Source: an uncultured Lentisphaeraceae bacterium (lineage in GTDB: Bacteria; Verrucomicrobiota; Kiritimatiellia; RFP12; DVOR01). From it: a stretch of 59,963 nucleotides of DNA. Below, one piece after another: positions 25,636 to 33,687 of the stretch. The notes under the pieces were generated by a model. The model had not been told where the DNA came from. It did not search any database and was given only the letters and a program-made list of their open reading frames with translations. Positions within the stretch are counted from its first letter, which is position 1; each line of letters begins with the position of its first letter. The DNA lies in NCBI GenBank assembly GCA_949289005.1, contig CASEMQ010000034.1, positions 1 to 59,963 on the forward strand, given 5' to 3'. The translations under genes and the position numbers were made by a program.

Positions 25636-27005
25636 CAGGCGAGTGCGGGGAAGATGAGCGCGCCCCAGCGCAGGGCATCGCGGAATTGGGCGAGGGAGAA
25701 GGATTCGTTGGGGCAGTGGATGCGATCCTCCTGCATGCCGAAGCCGACCAGGAGCGGTGCGGCGCCGGTGATGTCGCGCAATTTGGCCACGATGGGGATG
25801 GAGGCGCCTTCCCAGACGAAGGCCGCGCCACGCGGGTCGATTTGCGTCAAGACGTCTTGCGCGACGCGGGTGACGGGGGAATCGACAGGCAGGCGGAAGC
25901 CGGGCTCGTTGCCGGTGACTTCCGTGAGCGTGAGTGTGAGGCCGCGCGGGCAGTTGCGCTCGAAGTGGGCCTTGAGGCATTCCCAGACGTGGGCGGGTGC
26001 TTGCCCGGGGACCAAGCGGCAGGAGAGTTTGGCGAAGGCGTGGGTGGGGATGACGGTTTTCGAGCCGGGGCCGCCGTAGCCGCCATGAATGCCGTTCACC
26101 TCGATGGTGGGGCGGAAGGCGTTGCGCACGATGGCCGGCACGCCGCGCTCGCCGCCGACGGGAAGGACGCCGACCTCGGCCTGGTAGGCCGTCTCGTCAA
26201 AGCCACGTTCGGTGGCCAAGGCGAACTCTGTCTCGGTGGGGTCGACGATGCCGTCACAGAAACCTTCGACGGCGATGGAGCCATCGGCATTGTGCAACGA
26301 GGCAATCAATTCGGCGATGCCTTGCGCGGGGTTGGGCGCCAGGCCGCCGTGTTGGCCGGAGTGCAGGTCGTACTTCGGGCCGGAGAGCGTGACGGTGAAG
26401 TGGATGACGCCGCGCAGGCCGGCCACAATCGCGGGGCGGCCCGAGGCATCCTTGCCTGTGTCGGCCACCAACAGGACGTCCGCGGCCAAGCGTTTGCGCA
26501 GGTCGTGCGCCAAATCCGCCAGCACGCCGCTGCCGCTTTCTTCCTGTCCCTCCAGCACCAGGCGCAGGGCCGGGAGCGTCTCGCCGCTTTCGATGGCGGC
26601 GCGGAGCCCCTGCAACAGCGCGAACCACTGCCCCTTGTCGTCCTGCGCGCCGCGGGCATAGAGGCGGTCGCCGCGCTGCGTCGGCTCGAAGGGCGGGGTC
26701 TCCCATGCCTCGATGGGGTCGACAGGCTGCACGTCGTAGTGGCCGTAGATCAACACCGTGTGCGCGGCGCCGTCGGCCGGGCGCTCCGCCACCACCAACG
26801 GCGGCTTGGCGGGGTCGCCCGTCACCGGCTCGGCCGCGAACCCCAGCGTGCGCAAAAAGCCGCAAATCCAGTCCGCGCACCGTTGGCAGTCCCCCAAATG
26901 CGCCGGATCCGCGCCAATCGTGGGGAAGCGCAACAACGTGCGGTAATCTTCGAGAATCCGTTCGTGATTGGCCTCCAGCCAGGCATCCACGGTGACAATG
27001 TCCAT
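25635..27005 (-). CDS. M20 family metallopeptidase (dipeptidase-like)
   Basis: 456 residues. The di-zinc ligands are visible: H89 and D91 in GHYDVQP, D122 in ARGAQDDKG, catalytic E155 and E156 in EGQEESGS, D in LVADTGK, and H in RIHCPNES near the C-terminus. The dimerisation insert (about 200-310) is present. This architecture matches cytosolic dipeptidases/ArgE-like hydrolases that cleave short peptides. The start MDIVTVDAWL has a GGCGAAAGGAAACG ribosome site; upstream in-frame codons are rejected. Confidence 0.9.
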   Translation of the reverse strand: MDIVTVDAWLEANHERILEDYRTLLRFPTIGADPAHLGDCQRCADWICGFLRTLGFAAEPVTGDPAKPPLVVAERPADGAAHTVLIYGHYDVQPVDPIEAWETPPFEPTQRGDRLYARGAQDDKGQWFALLQGLRAAIESGETLPALRLVLEGQEESGSGVLADLAHDLRKRLAADVLLVADTGKDASGRPAIVAGLRGVIHFTVTLSGPKYDLHSGQHGGLAPNPAQGIAELIASLHNADGSIAVEGFCDGIVDPTETEFALATERGFDETAYQAEVGVLPVGGERGVPAIVRNAFRPTIEVNGIHGGYGGPGSKTVIPTHAFAKLSCRLVPGQAPAHVWECLKAHFERNCPRGLTLTLTEVTGNEPGFRLPVDSPVTRVAQDVLTQIDPRGAAFVWEGASIPIVAKLRDITGAAPLLVGFGMQEDRIHCPNESFSLAQFRDALRWGALIFPALA

Positions 27006-27027
27006 GACAGCGTTTCCTTTCGCCTTT

Positions 27028-27036
27028 ATTGTACCA
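27028..27036 (-). promoter_or_regulatory. Extended -10 of the M20 peptidase gene
   Basis: Minus strand TGG followed by TACAAT (27033-27028), about 23 nt before the start codon. The -35 region is not conserved. Confidence 0.5.
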
Positions 27037-27131
27037 CAGCCGCCACGGCCTGTGCGGATGGCCGAGGGCGCGGCGATACCCAGGCGCCGTCTACAGGATG
27101 ACACAGTGGGCGGCGGCGCGCGTTTTTTTTG

Positions 27132-27160
27132 TTTTTCGCGATGGGTGGTTGTGCTAACTT
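27132..27160 (+). promoter_or_regulatory. Promoter of the DUF1080 operon
   Basis: -10 TAACTT (27155-27160) with TGC directly upstream, and a T-rich -35 (TTTTTC, 27132-27137) at 17 bp. The leader of about 45 nt includes the GAAAGGA ribosome site. The -35 is weak. Confidence 0.45.
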
Positions 27161-27213
27161 AATGCTGAACGAACGCGGGCTTGCCGCGGTCTTGGAATCG
27201 AAAGGACGCTATG

Positions 27214-28647
27214 ATGAAACGACTGTGTTTGACGTTGGCCGCGCTGGCGCTCGCCGGCGGCGTGGCGTTTGCCGCGCCGTATCCCGACACCATCGACGAA
27301 GGGTTTGTGAGCCTTTTCAACGGCAAGGACTTGGCCGGCTGGGAAGGTGGCACGGCGATGTATGGCGTGGATCCGAAGGAGCCCGGCGTGCTCCAGTGCT
27401 TCCCCGGGCGCAAGTTGGGGCCGGGCCAGCGCGGCGACTTGGTGACCGTCAAGGAATACGGCAACTTCATCCTGCGCTTCGAGTTCAAGATGCCGCCCAA
27501 CGGCAACAACGGCCTGGGCCTGCGCATCAACAAGCCGAACACCGACGCGGCCTACCACGCGATGTGCGAGGTGCAGCTGCTGGACGACGGCGGCTCGTGG
27601 TACTACGACGCGAAGGCCAAGAAGGACAAGCTGAAGCCCTATCAGTTCACCGGCTCGGCCTACGGCATCATCCCCTGCCGGCGCGACAACGTGGGCAAGA
27701 TGACCGGCGACAAGGCCAACGCCTGCGCCGCGGGCGGCAGCTACCTGCGCAAGGCCGGCCAGTGGAACTTCATGGAAGTGAAGGCCATCGGCACCGAGCT
27801 GGAGGTCTACCTCAACGGTCATCTCGTCACCAAGGGCGACATGGCGGCCTTCAAGGGCGACGGCGACACGCCCGATCGCATCAAGCACCCCGGCATCCAT
27901 AACCTCCGCGGCAAAATCGGCTGGCTCGGCCACGGACACAACGTCAAGTGGCGCAACATTCGCATCAAGGAACTCCCCGACGACGCGAAGATGGGCGACG
28001 TCTGCCCCGCCACCCCCGCGCCCGAGGGCTTCACCCCCTACTTCTCAGGCAAGGACACCGACCTGGCCACCTATTGGAAGGGCGTCACCACCGAGGGCGG
28101 CTTCGATAACCCCATCGTCCGCCGGCGCGCCACCCCCGAAAAGCGCGCCGAGATGCAGAAGAAGGCCGACGCCCTCGTGCCGCAGCACTGGCACGTCCGC
28201 AACGGCAACCTCTTTTTCGATGGTTTCCGCGGCGGTTACTCCCTGGCCACCAAGCAGGATTACAAGGATTTTGAGCTCTGGGCCGATTGGCGTATCCTCA
28301 CCGAGCGCGGCGATTCCGGGCTCTATCTCCGCGGCGCCCCGCAGGTGCAGATTTGGGACGCGCACAACCAGTGGCACATCGGCTCCGGCGGCCTCTACAA
28401 CAACCAGAAGAACCCCTCCAAGGCCACGTCCATCGAGGATCGTCAAGTGGGCGACTGGAACCGCTTCTATGTCAAGATGGTCGGCGACAAGGTTACCGTC
28501 CGCCTCAACGGCAAGACCGTGGTGGACAACGTGACCCTCGAGAATTACTGGGATCGCAAGCAGGCCATCTTCCCCTCCGAGCAGATTGAGCTCCAGTGCC
28601 ACGGCGACCCCATCGAGTGGCGCAACATCTACATCCGCGCCCTCTGA
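27214..28647 (+). CDS. Secreted protein with two DUF1080 (3-keto-glycoside hydrolase) domains
   Basis: 477 residues: signal peptide at about 1-20 (cleavage after AFA), DUF1080 domain 1 at about 30-250 (starting GFVSLFNGKDLAGWEGG, ending VKWRNIRIKEL) and domain 2 at about 265-477 (GFTPYFSGKDTDLATYW ... IEWRNIYIRAL). Both have the jelly-roll signatures F-x-G-K-D and W-R-N-I. Single-domain members are known to cleave or hydrate 3-keto-glycosides outside the cytoplasm. The second ATG (27214) is chosen because GAAAGGA lies at the better spacing. It leads a five-gene unit with a TIM-barrel protein and two oxidoreductases. Confidence 0.88.
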   Translation: MKRLCLTLAALALAGGVAFAAPYPDTIDEGFVSLFNGKDLAGWEGGTAMYGVDPKEPGVLQCFPGRKLGPGQRGDLVTVKEYGNFILRFEFKMPPNGNNGLGLRINKPNTDAAYHAMCEVQLLDDGGSWYYDAKAKKDKLKPYQFTGSAYGIIPCRRDNVGKMTGDKANACAAGGSYLRKAGQWNFMEVKAIGTELEVYLNGHLVTKGDMAAFKGDGDTPDRIKHPGIHNLRGKIGWLGHGHNVKWRNIRIKELPDDAKMGDVCPATPAPEGFTPYFSGKDTDLATYWKGVTTEGGFDNPIVRRRATPEKRAEMQKKADALVPQHWHVRNGNLFFDGFRGGYSLATKQDYKDFELWADWRILTERGDSGLYLRGAPQVQIWDAHNQWHIGSGGLYNNQKNPSKATSIEDRQVGDWNRFYVKMVGDKVTVRLNGKTVVDNVTLENYWDRKQAIFPSEQIELQCHGDPIEWRNIYIRAL

Positions 28648-28669
28648 CGCGTAACGCCAAGGAGACACC

Positions 28670-29596
28670 ATGAAACGCCGTTCGTTTCTCTCGCTCGTCG
28701 CCCTCGCCGCCCTCGTCGCGGCGACGGGGTGCACCCTCTGCGGAGGCCGCCAGCCGGCCGAAACCGTCCCGATCGACCGCGTGGGCGTCTGCAGCTGGAG
28801 TTTCCAGCAGCCGCTCGCGCAGGTCGCCACGCAGATGGAACGAATGCACGTCAAGGGCATTCACCTCGCGCTCGGCCCCTTCCTTGCGCCCGACAAGCGC
28901 CACGGCGCCGCCGAGGGCGATGCCGAGCTGGCGCGCGTCAAACAGCGCATCGCCTCGGGCGAGTGGGTGCTGATGTCCACCATGATCGGCTTCCCGCAGG
29001 AGGACTACTCCACGCTCGACTCCATCCGCAAGACCGGCGGCATCGTCCCCGACGCCGTTTGGCCCCGCAACCAAGAGATTGTCCGCCGCGCCGCCGCGCT
29101 GACCAAGGAACTGGGCGCGCCCTATCTGAGCCTTCACGCAGGCTTCCTCGACGAGCGCGACCCCAAGGCCTACGCCACCTTCGTCGCGCGCGTGAAATGG
29201 ATGCGCGATGAGTGCGCCCGCAACGGCGTCACGCTCATCCTGGAATCCGGGCAGGAGACCGCCGAGGATTTGGCCAAGTTCATGGCGGACGTCCCCGGCG
29301 TGGGCATCAACTTTGACCCGGCCAACATGATTCTCTACGGGAAAGGCGACCCGCTCGCCGCCGTCAAGACGCTCATGCCCTGGATCAAGCAGGTCCACGT
29401 GAAGGACGCCATCCCCACGACCAAGCCCGGCACTTGGGGCACCGAGACCCCGTGGGGCGACGGCAAGGTCGGCGGCCGCGCCTTCGTCGCGGAACTCGAT
29501 CGCCTGGGTTATCAAGGCAACTTCCTCATCGAGCGCGAGGGCGGCGATCGCCGCGCCGAGGACATCGCCCTCGCCGTCCAACGTTTGACCAAGTAA
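28670..29596 (+). CDS. Lipoprotein sugar isomerase/epimerase-like TIM barrel
   Basis: 308 residues. A signal peptide ends in the lipobox ATG-C with the lipidated Cys at 21, so the protein is membrane-anchored on the periplasmic side. The rest is an AP-endonuclease-type TIM barrel: GVCSWSF start, YLSLHAGF, LILESGQET (metal Glu), INFDPANMILYG, VHVKDA (metal His/Asp) and LIEREGGDR (Glu). In 3-keto-sugar loci such proteins act on the keto-sugar as epimerase or lyase. Ribosome site AAGGAGACACC; 22 bp after the DUF1080 gene. Confidence 0.85.
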   Translation: MKRRSFLSLVALAALVAATGCTLCGGRQPAETVPIDRVGVCSWSFQQPLAQVATQMERMHVKGIHLALGPFLAPDKRHGAAEGDAELARVKQRIASGEWVLMSTMIGFPQEDYSTLDSIRKTGGIVPDAVWPRNQEIVRRAAALTKELGAPYLSLHAGFLDERDPKAYATFVARVKWMRDECARNGVTLILESGQETAEDLAKFMADVPGVGINFDPANMILYGKGDPLAAVKTLMPWIKQVHVKDAIPTTKPGTWGTETPWGDGKVGGRAFVAELDRLGYQGNFLIEREGGDRRAEDIALAVQRLTK

Positions 29597-29615
29597 CACG
29601 AAGGGACCCACACCC

Positions 29616-30980
29616 ATGAACACATCCCGTCGCTCATTCCTCAAGGCGGCCGCCGCGGTCAGCCTCTTCAACATCGTCCCCGCGCACGTCCTGCGCGGCG
29701 AGACGGCTCCCTCCAACCAAATCACCCGTGCCCTCATCGGTTTCGGCGGTATCGCCCAGAGCGGCAACCACCTCGGCTTCAAGGGCTCGCGCCTCATCGG
29801 CCTCTGCGACCCCGACCAAACCCGCGTCCAGAACGGCCTCAAGCGCGCCGAGCAGTCCGGCTGGGGCAAGGTCAAGGCCTACGAGAACTTCATGAAGCTC
29901 TTGGAAGACCCGGACGTGGACGTCGTCCATATCTGCACGCCGCCGCACTGGCACGCCGTGCAGAGCGTGATGGCCGCCCGCGCCGGCAAGGACATTTGGT
30001 GCGAAAAGCCCATGACCCGCACCGTCGGCGAAGGCCGCCGCGTGATGGAGTACGTCAAGTCCAAGGGCCGGATGTTCCGCCTCAACACCTGGTTCCGCTT
30101 CCAGGATACCTTTTACGGCTTCGGCACACCCGTCAAGCCCATCCGCCAGGCCGTCGAGAACGGCCTCATCGCCTCCCCCGGCAAGCCTATCCGTTGCATC
30201 GTCGGCGCCGGGCAGGGTTTCGACTGGAAGTTCTTCTGGTCCGGCAAGGTGAACATCGCCCCCGTGGATTGCCCCAAGACCTTCGACTGGGAGATGTGGC
30301 TCGGCCCCGCGCCGTGGAAGCCCTACAGCCCCGACCGCGGCCACAACAACTTCCGCGGCTACTGGGATTACGACTCCGGTGGCCTCGGCGACATGGCCCA
30401 GCACTATCTCGACCCCGTCCAGTACCTCTTGGGCAAGGATGAGGAGTTCCCCGTCAAGATTGACTACGTCGGCCCCAAACAGCATCCTGAGGTCGTCGGC
30501 CGCTTCGACCGCATCACCCTCACCTATGCCGACGGCACCGAGGTCATCCTTGACGGCAACGGCTCCCTCAAGGACGCCCCCTTCCTCGCCGGCGACAAAG
30601 GCACCGCCTGGCCCGTCAACTCCCGCAAGGACATCGCCCGCCCCGCCGAATGGGGCGACGCCGCCAAGAAGGCCTTCCGCCTCTTCGATGCCTCCGGCAA
30701 GGAGCTCAACACCGCCGGCATCCTCGCCGAGTTGCCCCAGCCCGCCGCGCAACAGACGGACTTCATGGATTCCGTCCGCACGCGCAAGCGCTTCTGCCTC
30801 AACGAGGAAACCGGCTTCCACTCCAGCGCGATGTTCAACCTCGCCATCGTCGCCGAGCGCCTCGGTCGCGGTTTCGAGTTCGACCCCGTCGCCTTCCGCG
30901 CCAAAAACGACCCCGCCGCCGATCGCTTCATCTTCCAGTCGCACCGCTCGCCGTGGGACGTCGAGTTCCTCAAGGCCTAA
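29616..30980 (+). CDS. Tat-exported Gfo/Idh/MocA oxidoreductase
   Basis: 454 residues. The N-terminus SRRSFLKAAAAVSLF is a Tat signal, so the enzyme is exported folded with its nicotinamide cofactor bound. Rossmann fold with IGFGGIAQSG, then HICTPPHWH and the family catalytic lysine in CEKPMTRT. The substrate half includes GGLGDMAQHYLDP (conserved His). It would oxidise a glycoside C3 hydroxyl (or re-reduce a keto-sugar) in the periplasm. 19 bp after the TIM-barrel gene, with a GAAGGGA ribosome site. Confidence 0.88.
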   Translation: MNTSRRSFLKAAAAVSLFNIVPAHVLRGETAPSNQITRALIGFGGIAQSGNHLGFKGSRLIGLCDPDQTRVQNGLKRAEQSGWGKVKAYENFMKLLEDPDVDVVHICTPPHWHAVQSVMAARAGKDIWCEKPMTRTVGEGRRVMEYVKSKGRMFRLNTWFRFQDTFYGFGTPVKPIRQAVENGLIASPGKPIRCIVGAGQGFDWKFFWSGKVNIAPVDCPKTFDWEMWLGPAPWKPYSPDRGHNNFRGYWDYDSGGLGDMAQHYLDPVQYLLGKDEEFPVKIDYVGPKQHPEVVGRFDRITLTYADGTEVILDGNGSLKDAPFLAGDKGTAWPVNSRKDIARPAEWGDAAKKAFRLFDASGKELNTAGILAELPQPAAQQTDFMDSVRTRKRFCLNEETGFHSSAMFNLAIVAERLGRGFEFDPVAFRAKNDPAADRFIFQSHRSPWDVEFLKA

Positions 30981-30999
30981 CGTGAAAGGACACCGCCTT

Positions 31000-31533
31000 A
31001 TGAAACACCTCCTCTTCGCCCTCATGGCCGCCTGCGCGCTTTCCTGTGCGCAGGCCCAGCTTGGCAAGGAATACGACATCCGCCCCGCCACCACGGCGGG
31101 CGCGGCCCCCTCCGCCGTGAAATGGCAAGACGCCAACGACGCCGTCCTGGCCGCCTCCACCACCCCTGAGGCCCTCGCCCCCTATCTGGCGCACCCCAAG
31201 GCCGCCGCCGCGCTCCTGGCTCGCGTCAAGAAGGCCTATGAGACCGACCCGCTCGCCGCCACGCAGATCGCGGCCATCTCCCAGCTCGTCATGCGCGAGG
31301 ATCGCCCCCAGGCCCCCGCCGAGCGCGAGCTGTGGGCCGGTGCCCTGCTCAAGGCCGCCCGCGAGTCGCAGGAGACCTATCGCACGCTCCTCTTCCTCGA
31401 CCAGTTGCGTTGGTGCGGCAAGGCCGACCAGGCCGCCGCCGTCCGCCGCCTCGGCGAGACCGCCAAGGACAACGCCGTCAAGGCCTTCGCCGCGATGGTC
31501 GCCCGCGAGCTCGACGCCGCCGGGAAGCGCTGA
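31000..31533 (+). CDS. Small secreted helical protein in the DUF1080 operon, unknown
   Basis: 177 residues: signal peptide at about 1-19 (cleavage after CAQA), then a soluble Ala-rich all-helical domain with repeat-like spacing (LARVKKAYETDPLAATQIAAISQLV; WAGALLKAARESQETYRTLLFLDQLRWCG). No catalytic motif. HEAT/ARM-like packing is possible. Ribosome site GAAAGGACACC. It sits between two oxidoreductase genes of one operon, so it is probably a periplasmic partner of that pathway. Confidence 0.7.
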   Translation: MKHLLFALMAACALSCAQAQLGKEYDIRPATTAGAAPSAVKWQDANDAVLAASTTPEALAPYLAHPKAAAALLARVKKAYETDPLAATQIAAISQLVMREDRPQAPAERELWAGALLKAARESQETYRTLLFLDQLRWCGKADQAAAVRRLGETAKDNAVKAFAAMVARELDAAGKR

Positions 31534-31534
31534 C

Positions 31535-32743
31535 ATGGCACCGCTCAAGGCACTTGTCCTTGGCGCCGGCTACCGTGGGCGTGCCTACGCCGCCTATGCC
31601 AAGGCCCACCCCGACGAACTGGAAATCGTCGGGGTGGCCGATCCCGTTCAGGCGCAGGTCATCCACGCGCCGGCCTACTGGGAGGATTGGCGCGAGTGCC
31701 TGGAGGCGCGCCCAGAGGCGGATTTGGTGATGATCACCACGCCCGACGCCCTTCATCACGCCCCCGCGATGATGGCGTTGCGGGCAGGCTATCACCTTAT
31801 CCTCGAAAAGCCCATCTCGCCCACCGAGCCCGAGTGCCGCGAGATTATCGCCGAGGCCAACGCCCGCAAGCGCCTCGTCATGGTCGGCCACATCCTTCGC
31901 CACACCCGCGTCTACGCCACCATCAAGGCAGTCCTCGCCTCCGGCGAGATGGGCGACGTCGTCTCCATCGCCCACCAGGAATCGATGGGCTATTGGAAAC
32001 TCGCCCACTCCTACTGCCGCGGCAGTTGGGCCTGCGCCGAGAAGTCCTCTCCCATCATCTTGGCCAAATGCTCGCACGACTTTGACCTCTTCGCCTGGTG
32101 GATCGACCGCCCCGTGCGCACCGTCGCCAGCTTTGGCTCCATCATGGAGTTTCGCCGAGAGCGTATGCCTCCCGGCGCCGCCGAGCGTTGCCTCGACTGC
32201 CCCGCCGCCATCGCCGACCGGTGCGTCTGGAACGCTCGCCGCCTCTACGTTGAGCAAAACGACCTGCGCTACCTCTTCGCCGATCCTTCCCGCGAGGCCA
32301 TGATGGCGCTCATTCGCACCTCGCCCTATGGCCGTTGCGTCTATGCCTGCGACAACGACGTCCCCGATCACCAGTCCGTCATGATGGCCTTCGAGGGCGG
32401 CGCCGTCGCCACCCACATGATGACCGGCTTCACCACCCAAAACGTCCGCACCACCATCATCACCTGCACCCGCGGCGAAATCCGCTTCGATGGCCGTGCG
32501 CTCTCCGTCGTCCGCTTCGACGGCCACCCCATTCACGCCCAGCCCCCGGAACTTTACCGTCACGACAACCCATCCCGCCACGACGGCGGCGACTTCAACC
32601 TCGTGGCCGAGACCCTTCGCCTCATTCGCGAAGGCACCCCCGAGGAAATCCGCGCCGTCACCGACCAAGCCCTCCAAAGCCACCTCATCTGCTTCGCCGC
32701 CGAACGCTCCCGCCTCGCCGGAGGCGTGCTCGTCTCCTGCTAA
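31535..32743 (+). CDS. Cytoplasmic Gfo/Idh/MocA oxidoreductase
   Basis: 402 residues without a signal. Rossmann motif GAGYRGRAYA, ITTPDALHH, catalytic lysine in LEKPISPTE, then AKCSHDFDLFAWW with the conserved His. A Cys-rich insert (ERCLDCPAAIADRC) occurs in a known subgroup of the family. It is the cytoplasmic counterpart of the Tat-exported enzyme three genes upstream and probably finishes (reduces) imported keto-sugar. It starts 1 bp after the preceding stop; a terminator follows. Confidence 0.87.
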   Translation: MAPLKALVLGAGYRGRAYAAYAKAHPDELEIVGVADPVQAQVIHAPAYWEDWRECLEARPEADLVMITTPDALHHAPAMMALRAGYHLILEKPISPTEPECREIIAEANARKRLVMVGHILRHTRVYATIKAVLASGEMGDVVSIAHQESMGYWKLAHSYCRGSWACAEKSSPIILAKCSHDFDLFAWWIDRPVRTVASFGSIMEFRRERMPPGAAERCLDCPAAIADRCVWNARRLYVEQNDLRYLFADPSREAMMALIRTSPYGRCVYACDNDVPDHQSVMMAFEGGAVATHMMTGFTTQNVRTTIITCTRGEIRFDGRALSVVRFDGHPIHAQPPELYRHDNPSRHDGGDFNLVAETLRLIREGTPEEIRAVTDQALQSHLICFAAERSRLAGGVLVSC

Positions 32744-32779
32744 AAGCCATTTCCCGTCCCAATCCTATCCCAACCCCGA

Positions 32780-32807
32780 CGCCGCGCCCCGTGCGCGGCG
32801 TTTTTTT
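32780..32807 (+). terminator. Terminator of the DUF1080 operon
   Basis: Arms CGCCGCGC/GCGCGGCG around CCCGT, followed by seven T. Confidence 0.92.
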
Positions 32808-32818
32808 GCCCATGCACA

Positions 32819-32990
32819 CGTTGCGGGAAAGTGGCAATCGTGTCCGGGGAAAGTTATTCAAGAAACCGTGGGTGGCGCGGATTGTTGCGGATTTGGGCGG
32901 GTTGCCGCCTATCATTCTTTCCGCTTCGCGCAATCCGCGGTTCCCTGAACGGGAGGGCATTTTCCCCGGGCACTCTTGTAAAAGTGGCGA
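32819..32990. repeat. Nested inverted repeats upstream of ribE
   Basis: Outer arms GTGTCCGGGGAAA (32840-32852) and TTTCCCCGGGCAC (32961-32973) pair at 12 of 13 positions. Inside them CGCGGATTG (32876-32884) pairs exactly with CAATCCGCG (32931-32939), and GGCGG-GTTG-CCGCC (32896-32909) forms a small hairpin. The GTGTCCGGGGAA word also occurs at about 1581. No coding capacity. It could be a mobile remnant or a structured element. Confidence 0.45.
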
Positions 32991-33016
32991 AAGGGGTGCC
33001 GCGAGGCGGGCAAGTG

Positions 33017-33025
33017 TGGTAGAAT
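33017..33025 (+). promoter_or_regulatory. Extended -10 seven bases from the ribE start
   Basis: TGG followed by TAGAAT (33020-33025), then seven bases and ATG 33033. The -35 is poor. The transcript would be leaderless, and no ribosome site precedes the ATG. Confidence 0.55.
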
Positions 33026-33032
33026 TGCAGAC

Positions 33033-33674
33033 ATGTTCACCGGATTGGTTCAATGCATGGGCGAGGTGCTCGAGGTGCGGCCGCGCGCCGTCGGGGCAAC
33101 GTTGGCGGTGCGCGCGCCGGGCTTGGCCCCGGCGGGGGAGCCGCTTGCCTTGGGGGAAAGCGTGGCGGTGAACGGGGCGTGCCTGACGGTGACGGCCGCG
33201 ACGGTGGAAGGCTTCGAGGCGGAGGTGCTGGCGGAGACGCTCCGGTGCACGATGTTCGGGAACCTGCGTGCGGGGGAGCGGGTGAACCTGGAGCGGGCCT
33301 TGCGCGTGGGGGATCGCCTCGGCGGGCATTTGGTGGCCGGGCATGTGGACGAGGTGGGGCGGCTGGTCGCCAAGTGGCCGGAGGGGGCGGACTTCCGCCT
33401 GCGTTTCGCGTGTTCGCCGGCTTTCGCGCGCGGGGTGGTGCGCAAGGGGTCGGTGGCCGTGTCGGGCGTGAGCCTGACGGTAACGGGGGTGGGGGGCGAT
33501 TGGTTCGAGGTGGCGGCCATCCCCACGACCCTCCGCGAGACTACGCTGGGGGCGCTGGGCATCGGGGGGCGCGTGAACCTGGAGGCGGATTTGATCGGGG
33601 CCTACGTGCGCCGCGCGTTGGGCCGGGACGAACTTTCCTTGGAACAACTCATCGCCGCGGGTTTCGCGGACTAG
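33033..33674 (+). CDS. ribE: Riboflavin synthase
   Basis: 213 residues made of two homologous lumazine-binding barrels. It converts two 6,7-dimethyl-8-ribityllumazine molecules to riboflavin. The MFTGLV start is invariant; domain 1 has [11 protein letters not shown] and LAETLRCT, domain 2 has VSGVSLTVT and [11 protein letters not shown]. The HLVAGHVD segment joins them. Only this rib gene is here, next to pgi, and no FMN riboswitch is seen upstream. Confidence 0.95.
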   Translation: MFTGLVQCMGEVLEVRPRAVGATLAVRAPGLAPAGEPLALGESVAVNGACLTVTAATVEGFEAEVLAETLRCTMFGNLRAGERVNLERALRVGDRLGGHLVAGHVDEVGRLVAKWPEGADFRLRFACSPAFARGVVRKGSVAVSGVSLTVTGVGGDWFEVAAIPTTLRETTLGALGIGGRVNLEADLIGAYVRRALGRDELSLEQLIAAGFAD

Positions 33675-33687
33675 CAAAGGACTGGAC

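Noticed and set aside
32819..33032. FMN riboswitch ahead of ribE
   Set aside because: The conserved riboswitch blocks are not visible, and the -10 box sits 7 nt before the ATG, leaving no leader.
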